From positions 2,282,001 to 2,346,000 of the forward strand of contig NZ_OW150024.1 of the NCBI RefSeq assembly GCF_933509905.1: a DNA stretch of 64,000 nucleotides. Direction: 5' to 3'. Of this stretch, positions 9,407 through 17,341 are shown one piece after another. The first letter of the stretch is position 1; the number at the start of each line of letters is the position of its first letter. Below the pieces are notes generated by a model. It saw nothing but the letters and a program-made list of their open reading frames with translations. It did not search any database and had not been told where the DNA came from. The DNA comes from Trichlorobacter ammonificans (GTDB lineage: Bacteria; Desulfobacterota; Desulfuromonadia; Geobacterales; Pseudopelobacteraceae). A program made the position numbers and the translations under genes.

Positions 9407-10381
9407 ATGAAAACCGGGATAATCAGGATTGTGCTGCTGGCGGCAGGCCTTATGGGACTTATGTCTTTTGCTGCTTACGCGGAAACTGCGGACTACAAGG
9501 GGTTTGAACGGGGCAACGCCCTGATCAGCGTACAGGAGCTGAAACAGTTGATCGACCGCAACGATGGAAAGCTGGTGATCCTGGCTGCGGAAAATAACGC
9601 CGAATATGGTCGTGGGCATATCCCCGGCGCCCGCCAGGTTGACCGTCCGGCCTACGAGGCGCCGCCTGAAACACAAAACGGCGTCAACGGCAATATCATC
9701 AGCCCCGAAGGTTTCACCGCCATGGCCCGGAAACTGGGGATCGATCCCGACTCCACCGTGGTGGTCTACGACACTAAATACGATGCCACCCGGCTCTGGT
9801 GGGCCTTTAGCTATTACGGCAAGGGAGATGTGCGGGTGCTGGACGGCGGCCTGAAGGCATGGAAGGCTGCCGGATATCCGATAGAGACGCTCGCTCCGGC
9901 CGCACCAGCCAAAACCGGCACCTTTACGGCACGGGTGGCCTTGCCGTCGCTGCGCGTTGATACTGCTGATATTGTGGCAGCCCGGCAAAGCGGCAAAGCA
10001 CAGCTCTGGGACAACCGCGACAGCAAGGAGTTTACCGGTGAAGAACTGAAGAAAGGGGCAGTGCGTGCCGGTCGAATTCCCGGCAGCGTTTCCAGCGACT
10101 GGATTCATTTCAAGAAAAAGGACAATCAGGCCGAATGGCTCCCGGCGGCAGAACTGAAGACGGTGCTGGCGCGGCAGGGGTACGACAACAGCAAGGAACA
10201 GTATTTTTACTGCCAGTCCGGCGTCCGCTCCACCCAGGCCATATTCGCTCTGTACCTGACCGGCTGGCCCCTTGAAAAGTTGCACAACTACGACAGCTCC
10301 TGGATCGGCTGGTCACGGGAGAAGAGCCTGCCCCTTGAGACCGGGATTGCATCAAGCGGAACAACCACAAAGGTCAACTGA
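9407..10381 (+). CDS. Secreted thiosulfate/3-mercaptopyruvate-type sulfurtransferase
   Basis: 324 residues with an N-terminal signal peptide (IVLLAAGLMGLMSFAAYA) and two rhodanese domains. The second carries the catalytic loop CQSGVRS; the first has lost the cysteine, as usual for TST/MST enzymes. It would move sulfane sulfur in the periplasm from thiosulfate, mercaptopyruvate or a persulfide to an acceptor. It heads the transcript from promoter and leader copy C, followed by a DUF2325 gene and a TauABC-like importer, so it may prepare the sulfur compound that the importer then takes up. Confidence 0.87.
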   Translation: MKTGIIRIVLLAAGLMGLMSFAAYAETADYKGFERGNALISVQELKQLIDRNDGKLVILAAENNAEYGRGHIPGARQVDRPAYEAPPETQNGVNGNIISPEGFTAMARKLGIDPDSTVVVYDTKYDATRLWWAFSYYGKGDVRVLDGGLKAWKAAGYPIETLAPAAPAKTGTFTARVALPSLRVDTADIVAARQSGKAQLWDNRDSKEFTGEELKKGAVRAGRIPGSVSSDWIHFKKKDNQAEWLPAAELKTVLARQGYDNSKEQYFYCQSGVRSTQAIFALYLTGWPLEKLHNYDSSWIGWSREKSLPLETGIASSGTTTKVN

Positions 10382-10403
10382 GACACAGGAAGCGGGGTAC
10401 GTC

Positions 10404-10730
10404 ATGAGCATTGTACTGGTTGGCGGCATGGACCGCCTGGGAGAACAATACCGTATGGAAGCGCAGCGGCACGGCAAGGATATCAGTATCTTCAGCCAGG
10501 ATGACGCTTCCGTCAGCTCCAGGATAAAAAAAGCCGAAGCAGTGGTGATCTTCACCAACAAGGTGTCCCATCAGGCTCGCCACCGGGCGGTGAATACCGC
10601 TAAAAAAGAAGGGGTGCCGGTGTTCATGCACCACTCCTGCGGGGTGTGCAGCCTGCGGGAATGCCTGAACTGCCTTGAGATCATCGGACGGCAGAAAGAA
10701 TCTGCCAACAACAAAGGAGGATACAAATGA
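10404..10730 (+). CDS. DUF2325-like cysteine-rich small protein
   Basis: 108 residues. The N-terminal half (MSIVLVGGMDRL...) matches the Rossmann-like DUF2325 pattern, VVIFTNKVSHQARHRA follows, and the C-terminal part carries four cysteines (SCGVCSLRECLNC) that could bind metal or persulfide. Function unknown; related proteins are common next to metal or sulfur genes in anaerobes. The ATG at 10404 was chosen because the sequence before it belongs to the sulfurtransferase 3' end. Its stop overlaps the start of the next gene (ATGA), so it is translated together with the importer. Confidence 0.75.
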   Translation: MSIVLVGGMDRLGEQYRMEAQRHGKDISIFSQDDASVSSRIKKAEAVVIFTNKVSHQARHRAVNTAKKEGVPVFMHHSCGVCSLRECLNCLEIIGRQKESANNKGGYK

Positions 10731-11683
10731 AACGGATCAAACTGGCAGTAGGAAGTATTGCGGCTGTGGCAGCTCTGGCATTCGGCATTGCAGGCACCGC
10801 CACCGCCAACAAGGTTGAAGCCCCTGCAAAAATCGTGGTGTCCGACGCCAAGACCACCCACCACCTGAACCTGTACGTGGCCCAGGAGCTGGGACTGTTC
10901 AAGAAGCGCAATCTGGATGTCTCCATCGTTGACGCCAAGGAGCTGGCCGCTGCCCGCGACGCAGTGGTGTCCGGACGGGCCGACGTCTTCTGGTCCTGCC
11001 CCACCGTGGCCATTGCCGCCGTGGCCAACGGCGCGCCGATCAAGGTGATCTCCCAGGTAAAAACCCCCTGCACCTCGGTGCTGGTGGTCAGAAAAGACTC
11101 CCCCATCAAGACTTGGAAAGACCTGAAAGGCAAGCATATCGCCGGTATCTCCCCCACCTGCGAGGCGGTGATCGCCTATGAGAAAAAGGCCCGTGAGAAC
11201 GGCGGGGAATACATCCTTGAAAAACTGGCCGGTGGTCCGGCCATTGCCGCCCTGGAAGCCGGCAAGGTTGACGGCGCCATTCTGGAAGAGCCCCACGTCA
11301 GCATTGCTGAATTGAAAGGCTTCAAAGTGGTGTTGCGTGACGCCGCGTCGGAAGTGCCCTGCCGCACCATCAATGCCCGCACCGGCTATCTGAAAGAGAA
11401 CTCCGCTGCCCTGAAGCGGTTCATCGAAGCCATTGGCGAGGCAAACGCCATCATCCTCAAAAACCCCAACTCAAAGCAGGTGGTGGACATTGCCGTCAAG
11501 TACACCGGCGCCCCTGCCGACGCCATCAAGCACGGCAATGGCCGCCTGAAGTTCACCACCGTGATCCAGGAAAAGGGTCTTGATGCACTGGCGGCCGAGC
11601 TGGTGGCCCTGAAAAACATCAAGGAAAAGCCGGGCGACAAACTGTATGCCCTCGAATTCAAGGGAATCACCTGGGGCAAGTAA
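10727..11683 (+). CDS. TauA/NrtA-like ABC substrate-binding protein
   Basis: 318 residues, signal peptide ending near GIAGTATANK, then an NMT1/TauA-like periplasmic fold (THHLNLYVAQELGLFKKRNLDV). These proteins bind sulfonates, nitrate, thiamine precursors and similar small molecules. The mature protein has four cysteines (WSCPT, KTPCT, PTCEA, VPCRT), unusual for a periplasmic binding protein and compatible with thiol or persulfide binding or with disulfides. Start overlaps the DUF2325 stop. Ligand not determinable from sequence. Confidence 0.82.
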   Translation: MKRIKLAVGSIAAVAALAFGIAGTATANKVEAPAKIVVSDAKTTHHLNLYVAQELGLFKKRNLDVSIVDAKELAAARDAVVSGRADVFWSCPTVAIAAVANGAPIKVISQVKTPCTSVLVVRKDSPIKTWKDLKGKHIAGISPTCEAVIAYEKKARENGGEYILEKLAGGPAIAALEAGKVDGAILEEPHVSIAELKGFKVVLRDAASEVPCRTINARTGYLKENSAALKRFIEAIGEANAIILKNPNSKQVVDIAVKYTGAPADAIKHGNGRLKFTTVIQEKGLDALAAELVALKNIKEKPGDKLYALEFKGITWGK

Positions 11684-11697
11684 CGACAGCAGGCAAT

Positions 11698-11732
11698 AGA
11701 ATGCGGATCAGGCCTGATCTGATCCGCGTTCT
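11698..11732 (+). terminator. Long intercistronic hairpin between the two binding-protein genes
   Basis: AGAATGCGGATCAG pairs with CTGATCCGCGTTCT (14 pairs, one G-U) around a 7-nt loop. Only a short T-rich stretch follows (TATTTT after six bases). It may be a weak terminator or an mRNA-stabilising hairpin that keeps the level of the first binding protein above that of the downstream permease genes, a common layout in importer operons. Confidence 0.5.
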
Positions 11733-11755
11733 GTGCATATTTTCAGAAGGTACCC

Positions 11756-12652
11756 GTGCCAATGAAAAGACCTATTCTCACAGTACTGTCTCTGGCCTTA
11801 TCCCTGCTGCTCATCGCCTGCCAGGACCGCACACCGACACAACCGGCGGTACCCCAGGTTGCGCCGATCAAAGTGGGTATCAGCCCCAACCCGTTGCTGG
11901 GGCCGCTCTACGCTGCCCAGGGCAAGGATGCGGCCTGGACCGCCCGGCGTTTCAACACCAGCGGTGACATCGGCTATGCCCTGCTGGCCGGTGAGATCGA
12001 CGCCGGATTTGTGGAGACCCACAAGGCGCTGAAACTGCTGAAGGCGCCGGGGGGCGAGACCCTGAAGATCGCCGGATCAATCCAGTTTCCCTACGGCGCC
12101 ACGGTGGTGGTGCGGAAAGGCCTGAAGCTGCGTCTGCGTGAACTGGCCGGACTGCGGCTGGCTGCCCTGGATGAGCACTGCGAAGTGAAGGAGCAGTTTG
12201 AGCGGGATGCGGTCAAAAACGGTCTGACCCCCAAGAAACTGCGCTACCGGTACATGCCGTTCAGCGACATGCTGCCTGCGCTGGAGGCGAAATCCATTGA
12301 CGCCATTGTGATCAAGGGGGCCTATGCCGTGCTGGCGGAACGGGCCGGTCACACCATCCTCTACCAGAAGTGGGATATGGCTGCCAACGGCGATGACTGC
12401 TGCCCGCCTGCCATCGCCCAGACCGAATACTTTCTGGTGCTGCGCGCACAGTCCGCGGAAAAGGTCAAACCGTTGCTTTCCGCCCTGAAAACAACCGCCG
12501 ACCTGCCGCCAAGCGCCATCCGCACGGCCACGGTCCAGCAGCTCGCCTATCCCGCTGATGCGCTGGAACAGTACCCGACACCGACCTTTGCCCTGCTGAA
12601 CGACGAGCAGGTAAAACTGCTGGGAGAAGCACGATGCCTGCTGACACGCTGA
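11756..12652 (+). CDS. Lipoprotein ABC substrate-binding protein
   Basis: 298 residues with a lipoprotein signal (LALSLLLIAC, Cys as the lipidated residue), then a binding-protein fold with KVGISPNPLLGPLYAA and AGEIDAGFVETHKALKLL similar to the TauA/SsuA class. It contains a DEHCEVK cysteine and a vicinal pair DDCCPP. GTG 11756 sits 5 bp after AGAAGG; ATG 11762 is the alternative. Two binding proteins for one permease/ATPase pair suggests either two ligands or a relay. The 3' end overlaps the permease gene by 19 bp. Confidence 0.78.
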   Translation: MPMKRPILTVLSLALSLLLIACQDRTPTQPAVPQVAPIKVGISPNPLLGPLYAAQGKDAAWTARRFNTSGDIGYALLAGEIDAGFVETHKALKLLKAPGGETLKIAGSIQFPYGATVVVRKGLKLRLRELAGLRLAALDEHCEVKEQFERDAVKNGLTPKKLRYRYMPFSDMLPALEAKSIDAIVIKGAYAVLAERAGHTILYQKWDMAANGDDCCPPAIAQTEYFLVLRAQSAEKVKPLLSALKTTADLPPSAIRTATVQQLAYPADALEQYPTPTFALLNDEQVKLLGEARCLLTR

Positions 12653-13479
12653 TCACCAACCAATTCAGACTACGCTGGTGGAACATCGCCTTCCGTGAAC
12701 TGGGCGCGTTCCTGCGCGGTTCCTTTGGCAGCATCGTTTCCCGCGAGTTCCTGACCGTGCTGATCCCGCTGTTAATCCTCTGGGAACTGCTGCCCCGGCT
12801 GGGGGTGGTGCCGGAAACACTGGTGCCCACCCCCAGCAAAACCGCCATTACCTTCAAGGAAATGGCGCTGAATCTGAACCTGCTGTTCCACCTGAAGGCC
12901 AGCGCCATCCGCTTCGGACTGGGCTTTGCCATTGCGCTGATCACCGCCTTTCCCATCGGCGTGCTGATGGGCTGGAACCTGTTCATCCGCAAGCATGTTC
13001 TGCCGCTGTTTCAGATTCTGGCGCCGGTGCCGCCCCCGGCCTGGGTACCGATCACCATCATCCTGCTGGGGGTGGGGCTGCCGATGCAGGTATTCCTGAT
13101 CTTCCTGGGGGTCTTCTATCCGATCCTGTTCAACACCTACCAGGGGATCAAGGAGACCGACCCACGCTATCTGGCCTCGGCCCGAGTCTTCGGGGCCAGC
13201 GAGTTCACCCTGATCACCAGGGTCTACATCTGGCACGCCCTGGGCTCGGTGATCATGGGGATCAAGATCGGCATCGCCCTGGGGTTGATCATGCTGGTTA
13301 TTGCCGAGATGTACGGCGGCAACTCCGGCATCGGCTTCCTGCTGCTGGAGGCCAAGGAGTTCTTCCAGATCGACCGGATGGTGGTCTGCATGGTGATTCT
13401 GGGCTTTATCGGCTGGTTTTTGATCGAAGTAATGAAATACATAGAGTTAAAGCTGGCTGTCTGGCGGATCGGCAGGTAA
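12634..13479 (+). CDS. TauC/SsuC-like ABC transporter permease
   Basis: 281 residues with about six membrane helices and a cytoplasmic EAA-type loop (DPRYLASARVFGASEF) for contact with the ATPase. The family (BPD_transp_1, SsuC/TauC branch) imports sulfonates, nitrate or related compounds. It overlaps the upstream lipoprotein gene and lies 3 bp before the ATPase gene. Substrate assignment rests only on context: cysK, sulfurtransferases and DUF2325 around it point to a sulfur compound. Confidence 0.87.
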   Translation: MPADTLITNQFRLRWWNIAFRELGAFLRGSFGSIVSREFLTVLIPLLILWELLPRLGVVPETLVPTPSKTAITFKEMALNLNLLFHLKASAIRFGLGFAIALITAFPIGVLMGWNLFIRKHVLPLFQILAPVPPPAWVPITIILLGVGLPMQVFLIFLGVFYPILFNTYQGIKETDPRYLASARVFGASEFTLITRVYIWHALGSVIMGIKIGIALGLIMLVIAEMYGGNSGIGFLLLEAKEFFQIDRMVVCMVILGFIGWFLIEVMKYIELKLAVWRIGR

Positions 13480-13482
13480 GGG

Positions 13483-14355
13483 ATGATTGAAGCGCGACGC
13501 ATATCCAAATTCATATCCGTGGTCAACGACGACCGCAGCGCCGAGGGGTTCACGGTGCTTAACTCCGTGTCGCTCACCATTGAGAGCGGCTCCTTTGTCT
13601 CGCTCCTGGGTCCATCCGGCTGCGGCAAATCAACCTTTCTGGAGATTCTGGCAGGCCTGCAGGCCCCCAGCGACGGCCAGGTCTGGATCAACGGCAAGCT
13701 GGTGCTGGAGCCGCTGCCCGCCACCCGCAAAGAGATGGAGGAGTACCGCAGGAAGTACCGTTTCCTCTCCCCCATCGCCAACAGCCTGTTCCGGGACAAC
13801 CCCAAGCACGATATCGCCATGATCTTTCAGGATTACGCCGTCTTCCCCTGGATGACCGCCCGTCAGAACGTGCTCTTTACCCTGAAACTGCGCGGCGTGC
13901 CCAAGGCTGAGCGGGAAGGCGCCGCGGCCCACTACCTGCGCCTGGTGGGGCTGGCCGGGTCCGAGAACAAGTACCCATCCCAGCTTTCCGGCGGCATGCG
14001 CCAGCGGCTGGCCCTGGCCCGAGCGCTGTCCGTAGAGCCGCAGGTGATCCTGATGGATGAGCCGTTCGCCGCTGTGGATGCCCTCACCCGCGAGCGGCTG
14101 CAGGAAGACCTGCTGCGGCTCTGGCAGGAAACGAAAAAGACCATTGTGCTGGTCACCCATGATGTGGATGAGGCGGTCTATCTTTCCGATGAGGTGGTGG
14201 TCTTCGCCCCCCTGCCCGGCTCCATCCGCAACCGGGTCACCATCGACATCCCACGTCCCCGGCGGCGGTCATCGCCTGAACTGAAGCAGTTCACGGAGCG
14301 GCTGCTGGCCATGTACAAGTTCGACACCATCCATGAAACGGATTACGTGATTTAG
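13483..14355 (+). CDS. TauB/SsuB-like ABC transporter ATP-binding protein
   Basis: 290 residues with Walker A GPSGCGKST, signature LSGGMRQRLALARAL, Walker B VILMDEPFAAVD and H-loop VTHDVDEA. Between Walker A and the Q-loop (FQDYAVFPW) there is an insertion of some 30-35 residues (around EEYRRKYRFLSPIANSLF) compared with typical SsuB. The gene's TAG stop uses the first base of the terminal inverted repeat of the mobile-looking repeat at 14355. Last gene of the importer operon. Confidence 0.87.
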   Translation: MIEARRISKFISVVNDDRSAEGFTVLNSVSLTIESGSFVSLLGPSGCGKSTFLEILAGLQAPSDGQVWINGKLVLEPLPATRKEMEEYRRKYRFLSPIANSLFRDNPKHDIAMIFQDYAVFPWMTARQNVLFTLKLRGVPKAEREGAAAHYLRLVGLAGSENKYPSQLSGGMRQRLALARALSVEPQVILMDEPFAAVDALTRERLQEDLLRLWQETKKTIVLVTHDVDEAVYLSDEVVVFAPLPGSIRNRVTIDIPRPRRRSSPELKQFTERLLAMYKFDTIHETDYVI

Positions 14356-14501
14356 CCGGTTGTTGAAAACGAAGTTTCAGCGCAGCTAAAAACGGCCATC
14401 TCGCCGCCGTCCTCGAAAACCGCTTTGTGCAGCGTAGCGCTGCTACGCTTCCGCAGGGTTTTCTCCGGTGGCGACGATCTGACCATTTTTGAACAACCGG
14501 C
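14355..14501. repeat. Dispersed palindromic repeat, copy 1 (MITE-like)
   Basis: Begins GCCGGTTGTTGAAAA and ends TTTTTGAACAACCGGC, imperfect terminal inverted repeats. The interior holds GCCATCTCGCCGCCGTCCTC, a near-palindrome around GCGTAGCG/GCTACGC, and CGACGATCTGAC. Related copies are at 18799-18920 and, inverted, at 62617-62735. No open reading frame of its own. It begins at the last base of the upstream TAG stop codon. Confidence 0.8.
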
Positions 14502-14544
14502 GTTTTCAGTAGTCTGTTACTTAAATGCTCAAGGAGTGAGGATC

Positions 14545-15495
14545 ATGTCAGAGGCAACCTTCCGTAACACCATCTACGATGACATCACCGGCGCCATCGG
14601 CCGTACTCCTCTGGTACGATTGCGCCGTCTGACCGAAGGCCTGCCCGCACAGGTAGTAGCCAAGGTGGAATCCTTCAACCCCTTAAACAGTGTCAAGTGC
14701 CGTATCGGCGCGGCCATGATCGAAGCGGCGGAACGGGACGGCAAACTGAAGCCCGGCATGACCGTCATCGAACCCACCTCCGGCAACACCGGCATCGGCT
14801 TGGCCTTTGCCTGCCGGGCCAAGGGTTACCGGCTGGTGATCACCATGCCGGAGACCATGTCCATCGAGCGGCGCAAACTGATGCAGATGCTGGGAGCCGA
14901 ACTGGTACTTACCCCCGGACCAGACGGCATGACCGGCTCCATCAACAAGGCAAAGGAACTGGCCCGGGCCATCCCCGGCAGCTTCATTCCGCTGCAATTC
15001 GAGAACCCGGCAAACCCCCAGGTACACCGGGAAACCACCGCCGAAGAGATCTGGGCCGACACCAGTGGCCATGTGGACATCCTGGTGGCAGGGGTTGGCA
15101 CCGGAGGCACCATCACCGGCACCGGCGAGGTGTTGAAGGCCCGCAAGCCTGAATTCAAGGCCATCGCCGTGGAACCGGAGGCATCGCCGGTACTGTCCGG
15201 CGGCAGACCGGGACCGCACCGCATCCAGGGGATCGGCGCCGGATTCGTGCCGGCCATCCTGAATCGCAAGATCATTGATGAAGTGGTGCAGGTAACCAAC
15301 GAAGCGGCCTTTGAGACTGCCCGGCGGGTGGCGCTGGAGGAAGGGGTTCTTTGCGGTATTTCATCAGGCGCTGCGGTCTGGGCTGCATTGCAGGTGGCTG
15401 CCCGGCAGGAGAACGCCGGTAAGCTGATTGTGGTGATCCTGCCCGATTCGGGAGAGCGCTACATCACCACCCAGTTGTCGGAGCAGGGGGAGTAA
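14545..15495 (+). CDS. cysK: Cysteine synthase (O-acetylserine sulfhydrylase)
   Basis: 316 residues, beta-family PLP enzyme. PLP-lysine region [23 protein letters not shown], and the phosphate-binding loop VGTGGTITG are all visible. It condenses O-acetylserine with sulfide to cysteine; the O-acetylserine would come from the CysE homologue at 20684. ATG 14545 has AAGGAG upstream; an earlier in-frame start would lie inside the mobile-looking repeat. A perfect 13-bp hairpin follows its stop. Confidence 0.92.
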   Translation: MSEATFRNTIYDDITGAIGRTPLVRLRRLTEGLPAQVVAKVESFNPLNSVKCRIGAAMIEAAERDGKLKPGMTVIEPTSGNTGIGLAFACRAKGYRLVITMPETMSIERRKLMQMLGAELVLTPGPDGMTGSINKAKELARAIPGSFIPLQFENPANPQVHRETTAEEIWADTSGHVDILVAGVGTGGTITGTGEVLKARKPEFKAIAVEPEASPVLSGGRPGPHRIQGIGAGFVPAILNRKIIDEVVQVTNEAAFETARRVALEEGVLCGISSGAAVWAALQVAARQENAGKLIVVILPDSGERYITTQLSEQGE

Positions 15496-15498
15496 CAA

Positions 15499-15532
15499 GA
15501 GCCGGTATCGCGTACGGATGCGATACCGGCTC
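15499..15532. terminator. Bidirectional hairpin terminator between cysK and the rhodanese gene
   Basis: GAGCCGGTATCGC pairs perfectly with GCGATACCGGCTC (13 bp) around an 8-nt loop. It lies between convergent genes. No long T run on either side, so strength is uncertain. Confidence 0.65.
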
Positions 15533-15566
15533 CGGTGAAACATAAACTGCTGCCGCCGCTCTGTCG

Positions 15567-16313
15567 CTATTTCGCTATCGGCAGTCCATCCGCCTTCCAG
15601 TCGGCAAATATCATCTGGGCGATGTTCGGGTAGGCCAGCTTTTGCAGCTTGCGATAGGCATTGTAGCTGCTGCTCCCCGAGTTGCAATACACAATGATCT
15701 GCTTTGCCTTGTCCAGAACACCGGACCCTGCGGCAAAGGTCTCGACCGGAATGTTGATCGCGCCCGGCACGTGGCCTTCGGCAAACTGCTTGGCATCGCG
15801 GACATCGACGACGGTTACGGTTGCAGGTGCGGCATCAAGCAGCGCTTTCACCGCAGCAGGTTTAAGCATGCTGGTCTTGACTGACTTGTCGTAATCCGGC
15901 CCGGTGTACATGGGATACCCTTTTTCTTCCCAGACCGGCATCCCTTCGGCATAGATCGAAATATCCTTGTACCCCGCCGAACGGGCAATCAGGGCTGCCT
16001 TGCCACTTTTGCCGCATTTGACACCGTTACAGTAGAATACAAGCCGGGCATCTTTGGGCACTTTCAGCAGCGATGCGTCTTTTTCCAGCTCCGTCACGGG
16101 AAGGCTGATCGCCGTCACGATATGCGCTTCCCGGTATTCCACCGATGTGCGCGCATCTATCAGCGTCAGGCCGGCAGCCTTACTGTCCAGTTGAGCCTTG
16201 AGCTGCTCGCTGCTTATGACCGGAAAACCATCTTTGGCCTTTTCAGCGGCCTGGCAGACAGCGCCCACCCCCAAAACTGTCAGCAGCACGAACAACTTAC
16301 ATAATGTTTTCAT
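15567..16313 (-). CDS. Secreted tandem rhodanese-domain protein
   Basis: 248 residues with signal peptide (LFVLLTVLGVGAVCQA) and two rhodanese domains, each with its own cysteine: FYCNGVKCGKS in the first and VYCNSGSSSYN in the second. Both domains could be active, unlike the usual one-active-site TST proteins. It would carry persulfide sulfur in the periplasm. Transcribed divergently from the encapsulin operon, with its own TTGACA promoter (16363-16368 on the minus strand). Confidence 0.82.
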   Translation of the reverse strand: MKTLCKLFVLLTVLGVGAVCQAAEKAKDGFPVISSEQLKAQLDSKAAGLTLIDARTSVEYREAHIVTAISLPVTELEKDASLLKVPKDARLVFYCNGVKCGKSGKAALIARSAGYKDISIYAEGMPVWEEKGYPMYTGPDYDKSVKTSMLKPAAVKALLDAAPATVTVVDVRDAKQFAEGHVPGAINIPVETFAAGSGVLDKAKQIIVYCNSGSSSYNAYRKLQKLAYPNIAQMIFADWKADGLPIAK

Positions 16314-16339
16314 AGGTACCTCCCTGGTTTTTGCGGGTA

Positions 16340-16394
16340 ATCCTACAGGCTGAAGCAGCGCCTGTCAAATTGGTACTATCTATTTTAAAGATAG
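16340..16394 (-). promoter_or_regulatory. Rhodanese-gene promoter with inverted-repeat operator
   Basis: On the minus strand TTGACA (plus 16363-16368), 17-bp spacer and TAGGAT (plus 16340-16345). The palindrome CTATCT-N7-AGATAG (16376-16394) ends 7 bp upstream of the -35 box, the same distance as the operator at the metY, sulfurtransferase and DsrE promoters. Confidence 0.65.
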
Positions 16395-16440
16395 AATCAA
16401 TCTACTTTATCGATTGCACACCTTAATGAATATATTAACA

Positions 16441-16489
16441 ATAGAAATTATATTTTTCGATTGACAGTCGCTGAGCGGTGCGCTACCGT
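16441..16489 (+). promoter_or_regulatory. Encapsulin-operon promoter with AT-rich operator (copy D)
   Basis: ATAGAAATTATAT ends 7 bp before TTGACA (16461-16466); 17-bp spacer; TACCGT at 16484-16489. The arrangement equals that at 2200 and 9243, although the spacer sequence differs. Together with the divergent rhodanese promoter this makes a 290-bp regulatory region (16314-16602) without genes. Confidence 0.65.
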
Positions 16490-16514
16490 ATCCGCAAATA
16501 TTAAGAACAGATGA

Positions 16515-16578
16515 CTGACCAGATAAACTGGAGGTCAAGGAACGAGCGCCCCACGCTCCACCTTGACCTCCTTTTTTT
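16515..16578 (+). promoter_or_regulatory. Structured leader RNA with intrinsic terminator, copy D (encapsulin operon)
   Basis: Hairpin CCAG-ataaa-CTGG (16519-16531) followed by GGAGGTCAAGG (16530-16540) / CCTTGACCTCC (16561-16571) and seven T. Compared with copies A-C both strands of the first hairpin and of the terminator have changed while pairing is kept. The 3' GG of the first hairpin is also the base of the terminator stem, so the two could compete. Confidence 0.72.
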
Positions 16579-16602
16579 GTTTCACGACACAGGGAGCTGA
16601 AC

Positions 16603-17082
16603 ATGTCAGACAAGAACAAGCTTTCCATCATCGCCATGAGCGGTGATTTCGATAAAACCATTGCCGTATTCACCCTGGCTTCCGGCGCTGCCGCAGTCAA
16701 CTACGAGGTGAACATCTTCTTCACCTTTTGGGGATTGAACAGCATCAAGAAAGAGACCGGCCGCCACTTTCTCGGCCAGGGGGTCATGGCCCGTTTCTTC
16801 AACTTCCTGCTGGGAGGAAGAAAAAACCTGCCGCTCAGCCGTCTCAACTTCGGAGGAGTAAGCCCGCTGCTGATGACCGGCATGATGCGGGACAAGAATG
16901 TAGCCACCCTGGAGGAGCTGTTTGAGGCGTCCAAGGCGCTGGGGGTCAACTTCTACGCCTGCGAGATGGCCATGCACGTGCTGGGACTTACCAAAGACGA
17001 TTTCATACCGGAGGTGAAGGACGTGCTGGGTGTCGCTTCCTTCCTGGAACTTTCGAAAGGAGGTCAGACACTGTTCATATGA
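16603..17082 (+). CDS. DsrE/DsrE2-family sulfur-transfer protein
   Basis: 159 residues of the DsrE/F-like fold: LSIIAMSGDFDKTIAVFTLASGAAA at the N-terminus, FFTFWGLNSIKK, and a single C-terminal-half cysteine in FYACEMAMHVLGL, the position used as sulfur acceptor in DsrE-type proteins. Likely a peripheral membrane or cytoplasmic persulfide carrier. First gene after leader copy D; its stop overlaps the TusA-like start (ATGA). DsrE-TusA pairs hand sulfane sulfur from one to the other in sulfur oxidisers, which fits the downstream encapsulin and desulfurase. Confidence 0.8.
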   Translation: MSDKNKLSIIAMSGDFDKTIAVFTLASGAAAVNYEVNIFFTFWGLNSIKKETGRHFLGQGVMARFFNFLLGGRKNLPLSRLNFGGVSPLLMTGMMRDKNVATLEELFEASKALGVNFYACEMAMHVLGLTKDDFIPEVKDVLGVASFLELSKGGQTLFI

Positions 17083-17306
17083 CCACATTCAATCTGGATA
17101 TCACCGGGGAACGCTGCCCCATGACCTTTGTCAAGGCCAAGCTGCTCCTGGAAAAACTGGCGCCGGGCGATACCGCCGAGATCCTGCTGAAAAGCGGCGA
17201 ACCGCTGGACAACGTGCCCCGTACCGCCACCGAGCAGGGGTACGTCGTGGTGGAGACACTGCACGTCCGTGACGACATTCACAAGGTTATCATCAGAAAG
17301 CCGTAA
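17079..17306 (+). CDS. TusA-family sulfur carrier
   Basis: 75 residues (MTTFNLDITGERCPMTFVKAK...). The CPMxxVKxK motif is the TusA/SirA/YedF signature whose cysteine carries persulfide. Coupled by ATGA overlap to the DsrE-like gene and followed after 35 bp by the encapsulin gene. A second family member is at 24711. Confidence 0.88.
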   Translation: MTTFNLDITGERCPMTFVKAKLLLEKLAPGDTAEILLKSGEPLDNVPRTATEQGYVVVETLHVRDDIHKVIIRKP

Positions 17307-17341
17307 TACCGACCATTTACCACTTCAAAGGAGAACGATCC

